A stretch of DNA of 64,000 nt from Heterotrichella gracilis. Lineage: Eukaryota > Sar > Xanthophyceae > Tribonematales > Xanthonemataceae. The notes below the pieces were generated by a model. It had not been told where the DNA came from. It made no database searches and saw only the letters and a program-made list of their open reading frames with translations. Below, one piece after another: positions 1-12,600 of this stretch (positions are counted from its first letter, which is position 1; each line of letters begins with the position of its first letter). Made by a program: the position numbers and the translations under genes. The stretch is taken from NCBI GenBank assembly GCA_032358255.1, contig JAULBX010016194.1:27326-91325 (forward strand), written 5' to 3'.

Positions 1-19
1 GGTTTGCAGGGTAGGGTTT

Positions 20-250
20 CATGGCTCACCACGCCATTATGAACCTCACTGAGTAGTAGGGTACTTTGTGGTGAAACGCGGCTTTCCACTGCTTTCCACT
101 GTTTTCCACTGCTTTCCACAGCTTTCAAGGCTTTTGCAAGGGTAATCAGGGCGCACCACGCCACCATGAGCCCCACTGAGTAGTAGCTCCCGAAGGACAT
201 GTAGGGCACCGTGAATGCGTAGTATATCCTGATGAACACCAATCCAGGGT
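20..250 (-). repeat. Two decayed copies of ABCG exon 20
   Basis: The end of exon 20 (311-400, encoding YYAFTVPYISFGSYYSVGLMVAW) is repeated at about 150-250 with few changes and again, shorter and more worn, at about 20-62. The first copy still ends in a donor-like GTGCGC after GCGTG. Both lie in the intron that follows exon 20. They could be alternative exons, but the second copy has lost the donor context. Confidence 0.8.
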
Positions 251-310
251 TGACATGATTTTGCAAGGGTATTGACAGGGTTTGCCGAGCTAGGGTTTTC
301 GGATGCGCAC

Positions 311-3300
311 CACGCCACCATGAGCCCCACTGAGTAGTAGCTCCCGAAGGAGATGTATGGCACCGTGAATGCGTAGTAGATGCTGATGAACACCAGCGGC
401 TGCACCACTGTGTCTATGAGGCCCACAGTGAGGTTGGCCATCAGGAAGGAGAAGGTGCTGAGGCCTGCGCAGGTGGGCGATTCGAGTGGGGTGAGGTGGG
501 GTGGGGTGGGATGGGGTGCAATGGGGTGGGGTGAGGTAGGGTAACCACGAGGAGAATACTGGTGCAGAGTCCTGTGGAGGCCATGCTCCTAAACGAAGAG
601 GGTGCCACTGCGCCCAAGCGACCAACACAGAAGGGAATTAGGACCTGTCTCGCACAGCCTCTAACAGGCACATGTCAGGTGATCAGCCAGAGAGCACCGT
701 ACGTCTTGCCGATGCCCCACTCCGCCACCAACCCACCCACCTCCCGACGACTCCCTCAGGAACACCCCCCTGTCGGACTGGAATCGCTCCATTGCGCTCA
801 CTGTCGCCAGCACACCCAGCGCCAGTGTGGCCATGACCACAGTGCCTGGGAAGCCAGTCACGCTGGTGGCGCTGCCGTTCACCATGCCTGCGGTGGGTGG
901 GGTGGCGGAGGGGGTTTAGAGGTGAGTGGGTGCGATGTAATAGGTTTTAGGGTTCAAGTGGTAGGAGTTCCACCACAGTGCCTAGGAAGCCAGTCACACT
1001 GGTGGCGCTGCCGTTCACCATGCCTGAAATGGGACCGCAGTTAGTGTGGCGAAACTGCGGTGGATGGGTGCCAGCGGGTGGTTGGGGTGGGTGGGAGGAG
1101 GTGAAGGGAGGGGTGGGGGCGGAATGTGACGGGGATTGGCAGGGGGGGACGGTGCTGGACGGCTTGGTAAAAAGGGCAAGTTATTGATGGGCGGCTGCAT
1201 TGACAGCAAGAGGTCGGTACCACCGCCACAGTGCCACACAGGGTGACGCAACAGCCTCAACCCAGGGAAGCTCCTCGTGCCATTCACCATCCCCTTTTGA
1301 TGGGGCACAATCACTTGGCCATTTGCGTGGGATTGAAATCACAAGCAACCTTGCAACCTCCAGCACCTACCTACTACCAGGGCCACTGTGGCGAAGATGA
1401 TGAGGTTCATGAAGGCCACTGCCCAATTGCGCATGTATTTGATGCCGCACCGCTTGGTCAGCATCACATACTGGCGAAGCATACCAGGCATGGCCCGGAC
1501 CTCCATTTTGCGCGACCCGCCCCCCTTGCACCACCATTTCCTCCCAGGCATGGCGGGGGTTGCCTCCCCTGGAGGCACCTCCTCTTCCTCCCCTGGGGCA
1601 AATTTGAACTCCCCTGCATCCTTCACACTGATGTCCTCCCCCTGTGATGGAAGTAGATACATGAACACAACAACGGGGTGTAGGCTAATTGAATGAGCGG
1701 CAATGGAACATTTTCCACCCCACATAGGAGTTGAAACATGAAAATCATCACACAAAAGCCTCCACAGATATCCTGTGGCCTACAATACCTGCTAGGGGTT
1801 TATTAAAAAGTGACACAGGAGTGGGAATATACTCAGAAGAGCCATACGAGTGTCAACAGCAGCCACAGGCACATAAATTCACATCGCCGAAGCCTGTATA
1901 GGGTGCACCACACATCCTGAAAACCCAGCAAAGCCCTACAAAACCCTGCGCAGGGTTCTCACCTCGTAGATTGTGTCTGGTATGGGGCTGAGGGTGGCCG
2001 CCATGGTGTTGCGGGTGGCAAAGCTCCCCATTTGACTGATCCTCTCCAGCGCTTTCACCCCCTTGTGGGTGGGGTCGCTGGGTGCCACGTCAGCGTCCAG
2101 CTGCCCAGAGTCGGTGCCCCCGCTGAGCACAAATTTCTCGAATTGGGTGCGCGGGATTACGCCCCCTGCATGGCGGTGCAATTTGAATGGACGGTGAGGG
2201 TCAGGAATCACATTTAATTGCCAGCAACCTTGGCCAGGATGACTTTTAATCATCATATATTCAAATCTGGAAGTGATTGCATTCCTCACTACTGAGAAAT
2301 CAATTGTTGCCCAGCCCACAAGCAGTGCATGGTCAAATATACAATGGGCACAGAGAAGCATGGCCAGGGGATGTCTTGTAATCTCCGTACCTTTTTGCAT
2401 TCCCAGGTACTCGAGCAGGTACTTGACCTCCTCAGGCGAGGGGGGGGTGTCGGAAATGTCGGCCAGGAATTGCGAAATGTGAACCTCTCCTACCTGGAGG
2501 GCAGCAGTATGGGGAGTGAAGAAATGCATCATATGAGCTGGGGACCTGCTCCTTGGCTACTTTGCACCCCATGCATGGGTGGATGCCGTCTGAGTTACCC
2601 TAGCTAAGTTTCTGACATCACCCAAAATCTTTAGCCAAAGGTTACCCGGCCCACTGCCATGCGCACAAGCAAACCCTGCCCAAGGGTACTTCACCCTGCC
2701 CCATGCATGCAATTTGTGCAAAGTAGTGTTTGAGCATCCAAACCTTCGCCAAGGGTTATCCCACGCGCGAGCCAAGGGACATTCACACCTGCTCAGGCAT
2801 CTGCTCAAAGTAGCGCTTGAGCGCCGCAATGCGCCTGGGCTTCGTTGAAATCGTGGTATTTCCCATGGGGGCGGTGGAGGTCACTGCTTCGTTCTGCAGG
2901 GCAGCCCTGCGGCTGGTCACCCAACTGACACCCTCGGATTTCCAAATGCCCTCCAAATCCTGCGGGGCAATTGGGGCGTACGTCTCAGGAGGACATCAAA
3001 ATTTGATGTATAAAAGGTTTGGTCTACTAAGTGAGAATTATAAATCTGTCACACAGCCTGCTTTGTGAATGGCAACCGGGGACAAAATGTGTGCGCCCTT
3101 GGAGGGGTTGAATTGGCTGGGAATTTGGAGGCATTTGGGTGCAGCCAGGACCACACGAGCCATATTTCCCTTTCCCTCACCTCGGGGGCAAAATTCCCAT
3201 CCCCCTGCCGCTCCACAATCCCCGAAATAACATCCAGCATGAAATCAGCGGGGTTGTCCATCCCCGGGACCGGGAATCCCAGATCCTCGAAATACTCGTG

Positions 3301-6300
3301 CACCGCCACTGAGGGGCCTAAATACACTGTGAAGCCCCCCTTGCCCAGCAGCAGCACATCGTCAAACAGCACAAAAATGGAGTATCTGCAACCAATACAA
3401 AGCATGTAAAATAACCCAAAATGGAGTACGATAGGTGTTTTGTTTATATTGTAGAGGTATTTAAATATTTGTGATTTCAACACAAGTGGTGGACGGCAGT
3501 AATTGTATTCTTCTGTGCACCCAAGACCCTGGGAGAGGCGGCTCAGCACCAGCAGGGTGCCCACATATGCAGGTCGTGACACAGGGAGTGCATGCAGTGT
3601 CTCGACCAGGGAAGTACATATACCATATAAAAGGCAAATGACATGAGCAATTGCCAGCATGATCTAAAACCTTGGATGACTGTGATGACCGCCATCCCAA
3701 AGCCCTGATGCAAACCCTACACCCTAACCGGAATAGAATCCTAGACCTGACACCGCACCTTGGCTGATGGATGACCGTGATAATGTTCATGCCAAATCCC
3801 TGGGACAGGCGCTTGAGCGCACCCAGGATCTCGATTGAGGCAGTGGCATCCAGACCTGAGGTGGGTTCATCCATGAACAGCACTGAGGGCTGGGCCACCA
3901 GCTCCATCCCGATGTTGACACGCTTCTTTTGGCCGCCGCTGCAGGGAGAGGGGAACCAGTTGGTGTCATGTGTGGACTTCAGGAGGGTTCATCTACTATT
4001 TATTGGGGTTGGAGTGCTTGATGCAGCGGTGTGGGTGTGGGTGGGTGGCTTTTTTTTTGGGGGGGGGGGTTCATCCATGAACAGCACTGAGGGCTGGGCC
4101 CACGAGCTCCATCCTGATGTTGACACGCTTCTTCTGGCCGCCGCTGCACAATAAAGGTGTTTCATGTGGTTGCTTTGGAGTAGGTGGGCGGGTTGGTGGG
4201 ACATCTGTACATCCGACGGGGTGCATGGCTCAGGGCGTGTGGAAGGTGAGTGTTCATTGTTGAAAATTTTAAACCCAAATCACAACCAAACCCTAGCTAG
4301 GCTTCCCCTTTGCACAACCTGATCCCCCTCTTCTCCACGCTCCCCACGATGCTGTTCTGCACGTGCCTCATCTTGAGCATGTCGATGACGTCATCAACGG
4401 CAGCGCGCACTTGGGCGGGGCGGGTGCCGGCCGCCAGCCGCCACCTGGCGCTGTACACAAGGTTCTCGCGCACGGTCAGGTCCTGCAGGGAGGTAATTGG
4501 AAATTAGGGGAGGGGGGGTAATGGAGTGAGTTCTTGCGCACGGTGAGGTCCTGCAGGGAGGTGATTGGAAATCAGGGGAGGGGGGGTAATGGAGTGAGTT
4601 CTTGCGCACGGTGAGGTCCTGCAGGGGTGTATATGTCAATTTAGACATGGAATGCGGGGGAATCGAGTTGATCAGTCAATGAAAACATGGGCTTGTCTTT
4701 GGATTGGTCATCTGGTTTGAACGCCAAGGGCCACCTGGGGATTGAAAAACCCACACCTAGGTCACCCCTTTGGGCGTCAACCTTGAATTTGAGATTGGCT
4801 TGCGGCATCTGTCACTCCCCTGTGCATGAGCAATGCCTCCTGCCATCTGGCGTCACTCATCCGGGGAAACACAACCCTACAAAAAACACTACATCAAAAC
4901 CCTACACAAAAACTTCCCCCTCACCCCATGCACCACGTCGTCCTGCGGCACAAAGCCCGTGATGCTGTCTATTTCCTGCATCCCCATCTGCCTCCCATTG
5001 ATCCACAGCTTCCCCTGGATGACCCCGTAGCGCCGGGCCAGGCCAGTCAGTGCGTTCAAAAAGGTGGATTTGCCTGCGCCTGAGGGCCCCATGATGGCGT
5101 ACATTTTGGAGTGGTGGAACACCCCCGTCACACCCTGCAAGGGGGGGAAAGGAGGGGTCAAATCGTAGACGATTTATGTTCCATTTTATGTTCTTGTTTG
5201 GTGAATGTTTGACTGAAGCCGCAAAGGTATGGGGTAGGAAGGAAAGATGCAAGCTGCATGCATACCACACCGCCAATCAGCGCGTATTTGTACAACACCA
5301 TAGAGAGGGAGTTTGGCATAAAACTCGTGCATGCCACTGAAACCCTAGCAGGGGTATTGCTGCCCACCTGCAGGATGACTGTCCCATTCTTCAAATGCAG
5401 CCCGATTTTCTCAAAGGCTATGGAGACCCTGGGCTTGATCTGTGAAAACGCCTTGAACTTGGACTCACCCCTGCACCACCATAGGCACCATTACATCTAC
5501 AAGTACAACTACAAATGCACTCAAAATTACAATCCATGCAGGCTCCCAGTCTGGGATTACAATACCAATTCATACCATGCATCTCTAGGTGGACACCATC
5601 CGGCATCTATGATAATGCACTATCAAAGTGCACTCCAAGCACGCTATGGGTGCAGCTGATGGCACATTAAGGCCCCTTCAAGGGTATCGTTAGGGTTTTC
5701 CACTCACTCTGCGAAAGGGTTCATAGTCTGCAGCAGCTTGTCCTTGGAGTCCAGATACAGATCCATGCTGCGCTGCCGAACCCTGCAGGAAAGCCCTAGT
5801 CAGTAGGGTACATGCGCCCAAACCTGGACATGCGTACCAGGCTTACAGGAGAACCTTGCCGGGCATTTATTTCCCCCCTTTTTCCCTTATATACCACCCC
5901 ACGCACCTGAAATACGTCTCTGCCAGCAGCCACACAATCCAGCAGAAGCCGATCACCGACAGAAACACGTAGAGCGTGAAAGAGGACACCCCTGCCTTCT
6001 CAGATAGGGCTGAGCACGACACACTGGCTGGGCAGGTGGTGGGTTCAGCATAGCCGTTCTTGCAGAAGTAGCCCTCTGGGCAGGGGAGGATGAGCCAGGG
6101 CTTGGGGCAGTAGAAGCCCGCCTGAGGAGGGGGATGAAATGCGGGTTGGGCTGTGGGTTTGGGCTGTAAGGATGAACATGCATGACATATGTGGGGGTGA
6201 AATATGAGGGTGAAAAGCAGTGGAAGTGTGGGGTAGGGTGTCGCCGTTCTTGTAGGAGTAGCCCTCCGGGCAGGGGAGGATGAGCCAGGGTGTGGGGCAG

Positions 6301-9100
6301 TAGAAGCCCGCCTGGGGAGAGGGGTGAAGTGTGAACGGGAAGTGAGTAATATGCAGTGTGGGTTTGAAATGTGCTTATAGCTAGTAAGCGCACCGGGCAT
6401 GGTAGGACTGGGGTTGATGACCCCACAGGGCACACATTTCCGCCTGTTGCGGTCCCCATGTAAAACACCTGCTCCTGCACAGTGAGCGGGCGGGAGAATG
6501 GGTGCGGCACCGGCGTGTCGGGATTGGTGCGCAGCAGGTAGGGGATGTCGCAGGGGACGGGGATGATGGAGTTCTGCGGGACGGGAAAAAAAAGTCAATT
6601 TCTTGGCTTTTTACAGCGGGTTTGTGCCAGGGAAATATTGTCATTTGTTGGTTTTTTGAGGAGCGGGGGTGTGCACAAGTCACAGGGGATGTTGTAAGGG
6701 ACCGGGGTTGATGGGGTTCTGCTAGGTAGAGGAAAGATCTCTTTTAGGGTTGATGGCGGGGCTCGTGACCTTTGCACAACTTTTTGTAGGGGAGCATTTT
6801 TTGCTGGAATGACTGCACCGGAGGTCAAATGGGTGGGATATGCAGGTACCCTAAACCCTTGCTAGGGCTTTCTTTCTGAGTGGAAAACCCTTGCCAAGGG
6901 GCAGAATCCCCCCCAAGGCAGTGCGTGGCGTACACAGGGTCCTTGCAATAAGGCCCTAGCTAGGGCAATCGCTATTATTGCAAAAACCCTTACCAGGGGG
7001 CAGAACCCTCCCTCGGGGCACTGCGTGGCGCTGGAAGGGTCTGTGCAGAAGAACCCCAAGGGGCAGGAGATGTTGCGCTGGTAGTGCATCACCCTGTCGT
7101 AGCTGTTCAGGGTCAGCTCGTTGTTGAGCACCTGCGGGAGGGTTTGGGCAGGGCTCTGTAGGATTTGTGAGAGGGTTTGGGAGGGTTCGGGTAGGGTAAA
7201 TAGGGCCAGCTCGTTGTCCAGCACCTGCGGGAGGGTTGGGCAGGGCTCAGTAGGGTTTGGGCAGGGTATTGGGCGTTGTTGGTCATTGCTCAACCCTTGC
7301 GGCAGACCAATGCCAGCCTCAACCCTAACCTCGATCTCATCGCCGACAGCTGTTGGGCGACAGCAACTGCAACAGCAATTGTTTAGGGTTTAGGGTTTAG
7401 GGTTTAGCGACCACAGGAGCGACCACGTAGCAGGAACCGAGCAATACCAGCGGCACCAGTGCCCGCCTCCACCCACCCCCATGGCAGGCTCCCCCAAGCA
7501 GGGAAAGAACCTAGACCCTAAACCCTAAAATGCCATGTTGCGCTCCACCAGCTGCACCCACACCAGCTCGCACCCACCTCCATGGTTGGCTCCACGGTGC
7601 CCTGAAGGCAGTTCTGGCCCATGGAGCATGGCAGGCAGGTGGAAACCCCAGGCGAGGGTTCAAGCAGAGTGCCGGAGGGGGTGTACCTGAGGCAGAGGGG
7701 AGAACATGTGACGATAATGTGATTAATTTATGTTGTAAAAACTGAACAATGAGACAAAGCACAACATGGCTAACAACGCAGCCATGGTAGCATCCTGGCT
7801 ACCTGCCATACATAAGAAACCAAAACCCTAGCTCAGAACCCTAGCGCACCTCCTCCCGCTGCACTGGAAGCCTGCCGGGCACTGGCCGCTGGTGGCGTTG
7901 ACCACAGCCACACAGGGGCAGCCTGCGCCAAGGGGTTTGGGTAGGGTTTTGGCAGGGGTTCAAGGGGGCTTCAGGAGAACTCTCAGCAGGGAATTTGGTA
8001 GGGGTTTCGGTGGTTTTTGGCAGGGTTTTTATAGCGACTTTGTAGGGTTTTAGCAGGGTGAGAGAGGTGTGGGATTGCACTGCAGGGGTAGGACGTAGCA
8101 GGTACAGCGGGGGTCATATTGAGTGAGAGGAGAAAATGGTGTACAAACAAGGGAAGGACAGAGACGTAGATGCGTCTACATGGGCGTTGGTGCCAAATAC
8201 CCGACACACCGAGTGTGGTAGCGGTGCGCACGGGGCGGCACCCTAGACCCTAAAAGAGGGCTTTCCACAGCCAACATGGGGCCACACAAAACTCCACAAT
8301 GTGAGATATTGCAGCGCATGATGAGGTCAGTGTTTAGGGTTCAGTGTTTAGGGTTTAGGGTCCCTGTGCAACACCCACCTACACCCACCACCTCGGTCGT
8401 AAGCTTGTCTGCACACGATGCGGGGGCTTCGGAGCCCGCAGTGCCTGCTGTGGTTTGGCCATGGGCACCCTGGGAGGGGATGGGACAAGGGAGGGGCATG
8501 AGGGATGCTAGGATTTAGGGTTTACAACCGCATGCCCTACTGGGTTTGAAGGCTGTTGACAAAGCGCAGGGGATACTGATAGGATGAAGCAAAGGAGGAG
8601 GGTTCCACCCAGGAGGGTGCTGGAAACCCTAGAGTCTGGACTGCCCTAGCTCTTGAGGTACATACACGCCACGGGTACTTCAGGGGTATATTGAAACAGC
8701 ACGAGGAACATGGGTAGAAGGGAAACTAGTGAGAGCCATAGGTTTGCAGCAAGTTACACTGTTGCTTGCAGAGCGCTGTGGGTGGGGTCTCAACGGGGGA
8801 ATTTTATATGAATTGCATGAACCCTATGCATGCATATGTGCTTGACCATGCATGACCTCGAGGGCTAGCTTGGTTGTCCGACAAGGCTATAAGCAAAAAG
8901 TTTAGTGTGCAGCGTTGAAGTGCAACACCGCACTCTGTGAATATGCCCTTTTGTCTAGGTGCGTGGATGTGCGACACCTTTGTGTGCATCAACCACCCTC
9001 AAGCACCTACCTGCACCACCGCCAGGATAACAACCAGCACGCCACCCACCGCCCATGGCGAGGGACTACCACACCAACGCGTGCGCCCACATGCACTCAT
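311..9100 (-). CDS. ABCG half-transporter with Cys-rich N-terminal domain (ABCG24/28-like), 3' end beyond window
   Basis: Membrane ABC exporter of the WBC/ABCG family; the substrate cannot be told. Twenty phase-consistent exons read: 9011-9100, 8392-8469, 8210-8249, 7850-7922, 7578-7686, 6994-7131, 6394-6573, 5907-6121, 5708-5782, 5368-5470, 4925-5134, 4319-4482, 3759-3938, 3181-3385, 2789-2959, 2391-2493, 1963-2165, 1371-1641, 741-887, 311-464 (about 969 codons). The start Met at 9100 opens a hydrophobic leader (GVLVVILAVV). Residues about 60-280 are Cys-rich (CPEGYFCKNG-type motifs), followed by a membrane segment near 285-305. The ATPase has Walker A GPSGAGKS (about 383-390), Q-loop GFVPQDD, signature ISGGQ (491-495), Walker B LFMDEP (D515/E516) and switch His549. 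Transmembrane segments begin in exon 18 (NWAVAFMNLIIFATVAL). Domain order (NBD before TM, lumenal Cys-rich leader) matches plant ABCG24/28. The last membrane helices lie left of position 1. Exon 3 (40 nt) is the least certain. Confidence 0.9.
968..1298 (-). repeat. Two decayed copies of the 5' edge of ABCG exon 19
   Basis: The exon 19 start (835-890, encoding GMVNGSATSVTGFPGT) recurs almost unchanged at about 968-1025 and, much more worn, at about 1219-1298. Both copies sit in the intron between exons 18 and 19. The near copy still has an AG upstream but does not continue into the rest of the exon. Confidence 0.75.
2546..2735 (-). repeat. Decayed copies of the ABCG exon 15 end
   Basis: The exon 15 donor edge at 2789-2830 (encoding LKRYFEQMPEQ) is echoed at about 2690-2735 and more weakly at about 2546-2592, inside the following intron. 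Both copies carry substitutions that destroy the frame. Confidence 0.5.
4066..4147 (-). repeat. Decayed copy of the ABCG Walker B exon edge
   Basis: The segment 4066-4147 repeats the start of exon 13 (3867-3945), including the second half of the ABC signature through the Walker B/D-loop codons. It has an extra base in the AQPS/ELV region and a poly-G insertion beside it, so it cannot code for a working motif. Confidence 0.8.
4463..4627 (-). repeat. 68-bp tandem array across the ABCG exon 12 acceptor
   Basis: Units start at 4463, 4531 and 4599 (the third is partial). Each spans the first coding bases of exon 12 (TVRENL), the acceptor CTGCAG and about 45 nt of upstream intron. The array therefore offers three nearly identical 3' splice sites in a row; only the most 5'-genomic one is followed by the full exon. 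Confidence 0.8.
6236..6320 (-). repeat. Decayed copy of the ABCG Cys-rich exon 8 start
   Basis: About 85 nt repeat the start of exon 8 (6037-6130, encoding AGFYCPKPW and CPEGYFCKNG) with its acceptor. The copy keeps the acceptor but changes the reading after the CPEG codons. Confidence 0.8.
6697..7240 (-). repeat. Echoes of ABCG exons 6 and 7
   Basis: Three short copies lie here. About 6697-6730 repeats the exon 7 start (6552-6580). About 6888-6960 repeats the donor end of exon 6 (6994-7060). About 7195-7240 repeats the exon 6 start (7100-7131, encoding VLNNEL). The exon 6-derived copies flank the real exon on both sides. Confidence 0.65.
7381..7526. repeat. Telomere-type runs inside an ABCG intron
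   Basis: Three to four TTTAGGG units occur at about 7383-7407, and two CCCTAAA units in the opposite orientation at about 7511-7527. Confidence 0.8.
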
Positions 9101-9672
9101 GGTGTGTCGGACAACCTACGCGCCACTTGTCAAGTGCATGCTGGAAAACTGCCAGTTTGGAGCGCCGCAGGCTGTTGCGCAGCACGGCTCGAGGTGCAGC
9201 TGTTTGAAACAAGGGATCGTTACGACACGCCCCACCCAGAGACAGCTGCGGTTAAGCATATCCGATCGACGCTTGCCAGCTGGCTTTGTGTCAACCCTGA
9301 TAGGGTTAGGGTTAGGGTTATAGATAGCAGCTGGTGCCCTTGGGGCCACCAGTGTTGGTGGCTTGACCGGTGCAAAAGACTCTTCATTGCCATGATTACA
9401 AACCAGTCAATACTGTTGAGTCAGCCTATCTTAGATAGCTTTGTGACTAAAATGTGGTCACTCCTTGTTTCACTGTTTACTTACATGGCTCATGTACACA
9501 CGTCATGTACCACTTAAAACACACACAACACTTTGTTGCTGGATGCTATGGTCTCCCTTGCGCCCTCAAAGGAATCTCCACCGATGGCCTACAGCATGGA
9601 TCCCTCTTTGAGCAGAGCCCATTACTTAAACCCTCAACCCTCAACCCTTAACCCCAAGCAGTCAGCGCCCCA
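9101..9672. other. ABCG upstream region and TAF5 3' flank
   Basis: No gene recognised. The ABCG promoter and the TAF5 3' untranslated region must share this 572-bp gap. A TGTAA, the usual green-algal polyadenylation motif, occurs on the minus strand at 9481-9485, about 190 nt after the TAF5 stop. Three TTAGGG-like units lie at about 9301-9320. Confidence 0.6.
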
Positions 9673-12600
9673 TTATTGGCGGGCGGCCTCCCCGTTTGCG
9701 GGTGGTGTGAACGGCCCCCCTGCCAGCAGCAGGTTCCTGCGAGTGAATCTGGTTGCCGCCACCGGTGTGGCCTTGGTGCGGTAGGTGTTGAGCAGGGTGT
9801 AGGGTTGTGAGGGGGAGGAAGACCCTTGGCTAGGGTGTTGGGGGTCGGGGCGGGTGGAGTAGAGGCCCAGGGTGTAGTCCGCGCTGCCTGCGGGGTGACG
9901 GGGAGGGGGTTTCATAGGGTTTCACAAAGGGGTTTGGGGTGCAATGTGTTAAGCAGACAAGGAGTGTTTGCGGAGTAATTAGTGACACTCAACAACGAGG
10001 AAAACCGGTGATAACTCCAATATTAACATGCACATTTTGAAAACGCACATTGAAAGTGCGCCTTTGGCACGGTGCAAAACAGCTGGCAATTCGCTGTATG
10101 CATACATCTGCCGTGCAGCATTTGTGACCCTGGGATTGCCACAAGGCAACATGCCGTGAGCTACACCTGTGGTTTGCTACATGCATACATTTTAAACGCA
10201 GCATTTGTGACCCTAGGTGGGCAAAGCGACCCTAAGAGCACAAAGCGACACGCCATGGTGATGCGCGTGAGCCACACCTGTGGCCAGTATGGTTCCCTCC
10301 CCGCTGCTGTACCCCAAGCTCCAAATCGCCCCTTGGTGGTGGCGCATGGCAGCCAGCCGCCGCCCCCCCGCAAGGTCCCACACACCCATGCCACCGTCTT
10401 CGCACCCCACCGCCAGGTGGCGCCCGTCAGGGGAGAAGGCAAGGGAGGTGACCTGGGGAGGGGGTAGAAAGGGGAGCTCGGCGACGTGGCAAGGAAGTGG
10501 GGGAGGGTGTCTTGTATTGGTCGAAAAAAGGGGATGTCAGCAACATGCCATGTTGGTGTGAGGCTGTCGCCTTATTCGTTTGATTCATAATATGCCCGCT
10601 TTAACCATAATATGCCCGTATTTTGGGCAACAATTAGTGGCGTGAACGTGATGTGTCCACGGGGTGAGGGGTGCAGCATGGGCACAGATACCCTCGCCTA
10701 GGGATAAGCGGCCGCCCTTGGACACGTGAAAACCCTGGTCTAGGGTATATGGAACAAGACCATACTGCACACAAGGTGTCTTGTTGGCGTGGCGTGAATA
10801 GCCCTTGCCTAGGGTTCCCAAGGTTTTCTGCTTACCGGCGATCTTTGACTGGAGAACAGCCGCACGCACTCCCCTCCCCTCATGTCCCACACCCTCACCC
10901 CCTTGTCCGCACTGCCTGTGGCCAGGTAGTGGCAGTTGGGGTGCCAGCGCACACAGCTCACGTCGCTCTGGTGGCCTGCAGGAGGCGGTGGTGTTGGTGA
11001 GGTGGGGGGTCACGCAGATGACGTGGCATGCAAGGGGCGTGTAAAAACGTGCGTGCGGATGGGGGGGGGTAGTGGCATTGGTGCTGTGTTGTGCTGGCTG
11101 ATGCAAGGGCACGCCGCTCAAGTGGTCGGCGGATTGTGGTGGGTGGCAGTGGTGATGATGAAGGCATGCATGTGCTAGGGTTTGCCAACCCTACCTGCCA
11201 GTATCCTCAGCGGTTGTAGCCTCTCTGTGCACCACACCCTCCCGCTGCAGTCCGCACCCCCCGAGGCAAAGTAGTGGCCAAGGGGGGAGAAGGAAACATC
11301 CCACACAGGCCAGCAATGGCCCCTGGGAGAAAAAGGGAGGGAGGAGGGGGGGAGGGTCAGGGGAATAGTGGTGGAGTGACAGAGGTCAGGGTGCAGGCCA
11401 GGATGATGAGGACCCATCTTTGAAGGTGCAAACAAAAACCCTGCCAGAACCTTCAGGGTGTATATGCAAACCCTATCCAAACCCTTGCCTGTGCACCGCA
11501 AGGTTGACTGTTGACATCAGCTCAGCCCTCTACCGCCGCACCCTCCCATCCCCCCACAGCTCCGCAGCAGGACTCCTCCAGATTCTAGGTCAAGACCCTC
11601 ACCCCAGACTGTACTCCATGAATTATGGTCTCACATTCCCCTTGAAAAATGCATTGTATTTTTGGGAGCCAGCAACTCACTTGTACACCGCCAGGTTGGC
11701 CGCCAGCTCAGCGCTCCACAGGCGCACACTCCCATCACCCCCACAGCTCAGCAGCAGGGATTCCTCCGGGTTGTAGTCAACTGCATACACCCCCCCTGCG
11801 TGCCCCCACAGCATGGCCACCTCGCCCCCTGCTGCATCGGACGCGGGGGCGGATGCGCCGGCGGAGGCCAGCTGCATGTCGTAAACCCTAACGGATGAGT
11901 CGGAAAACCCTCCTGCGGGGAGCAGGGGGATGAGGGTTTTGAGGAGGGTTGGCATGGGGTTGGGTAGGGAACGGGGCTTGTTTTGTTTTTGTTTTCTTTT
12001 TCAATTTCGTGGTGCAAAAGCAGCGGAGTTGACATAAATGTGCAGGGCACGCGTTAGGAGGGTTACAAGGTTTGTTATTTGCTTATGGGTTGTGGACCCA
12101 TTCATGCACCGTTCATGAAGTGGCTCATCATGCCAGTCGTGTGGACAATAACATGATCACTGACCAGCAAGCATTGACACGACACCTGATCACAAACCCT
12201 GAACCCAAAAACCCTATCTAGGGCACTCACCCACTACGTGCTTGGCGTCTGATGAGAAGGCCATGCAGTTGAGGCTGCGGTGGGTGTTGACGAATGTGAA
12301 GAATGTCACAGAGGGGAGGGAAGTGGGCCCCAGGGGGGCGCGGCACTCGATGTCTGCTAGCATGGAGATGTGCAGCTCTTCTGACAAGGTGGGGAGGGGG
12401 ATCTGCGGGGAAAGGGGAGGAGACATGCGGCATGCGTCAGCCACGACAGGTTGTAAAACTGTCACTTGTGCATATGAGACATGAGTTTGGTTGCCTTCCA
12501 AATCAGGAAATACTCCATCCGGCGGAGGACCTTCTGTCCTTGCGCAGACATCATAATGTGAACATAACGAGGATAACCCTTGCTTTGTTGTTTGCATGCG

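Noticed and set aside
7983-8231. Possible extra ABCG exon on the minus strand upstream of 7922
   Set aside because: The frame has no family text; the 40-nt exon at 8210-8249 restores phase better.
9299-9320. TTAGGG run as a chromosome end
   Set aside because: Only about three units, with genes on both sides; internal telomere-like runs are common here.
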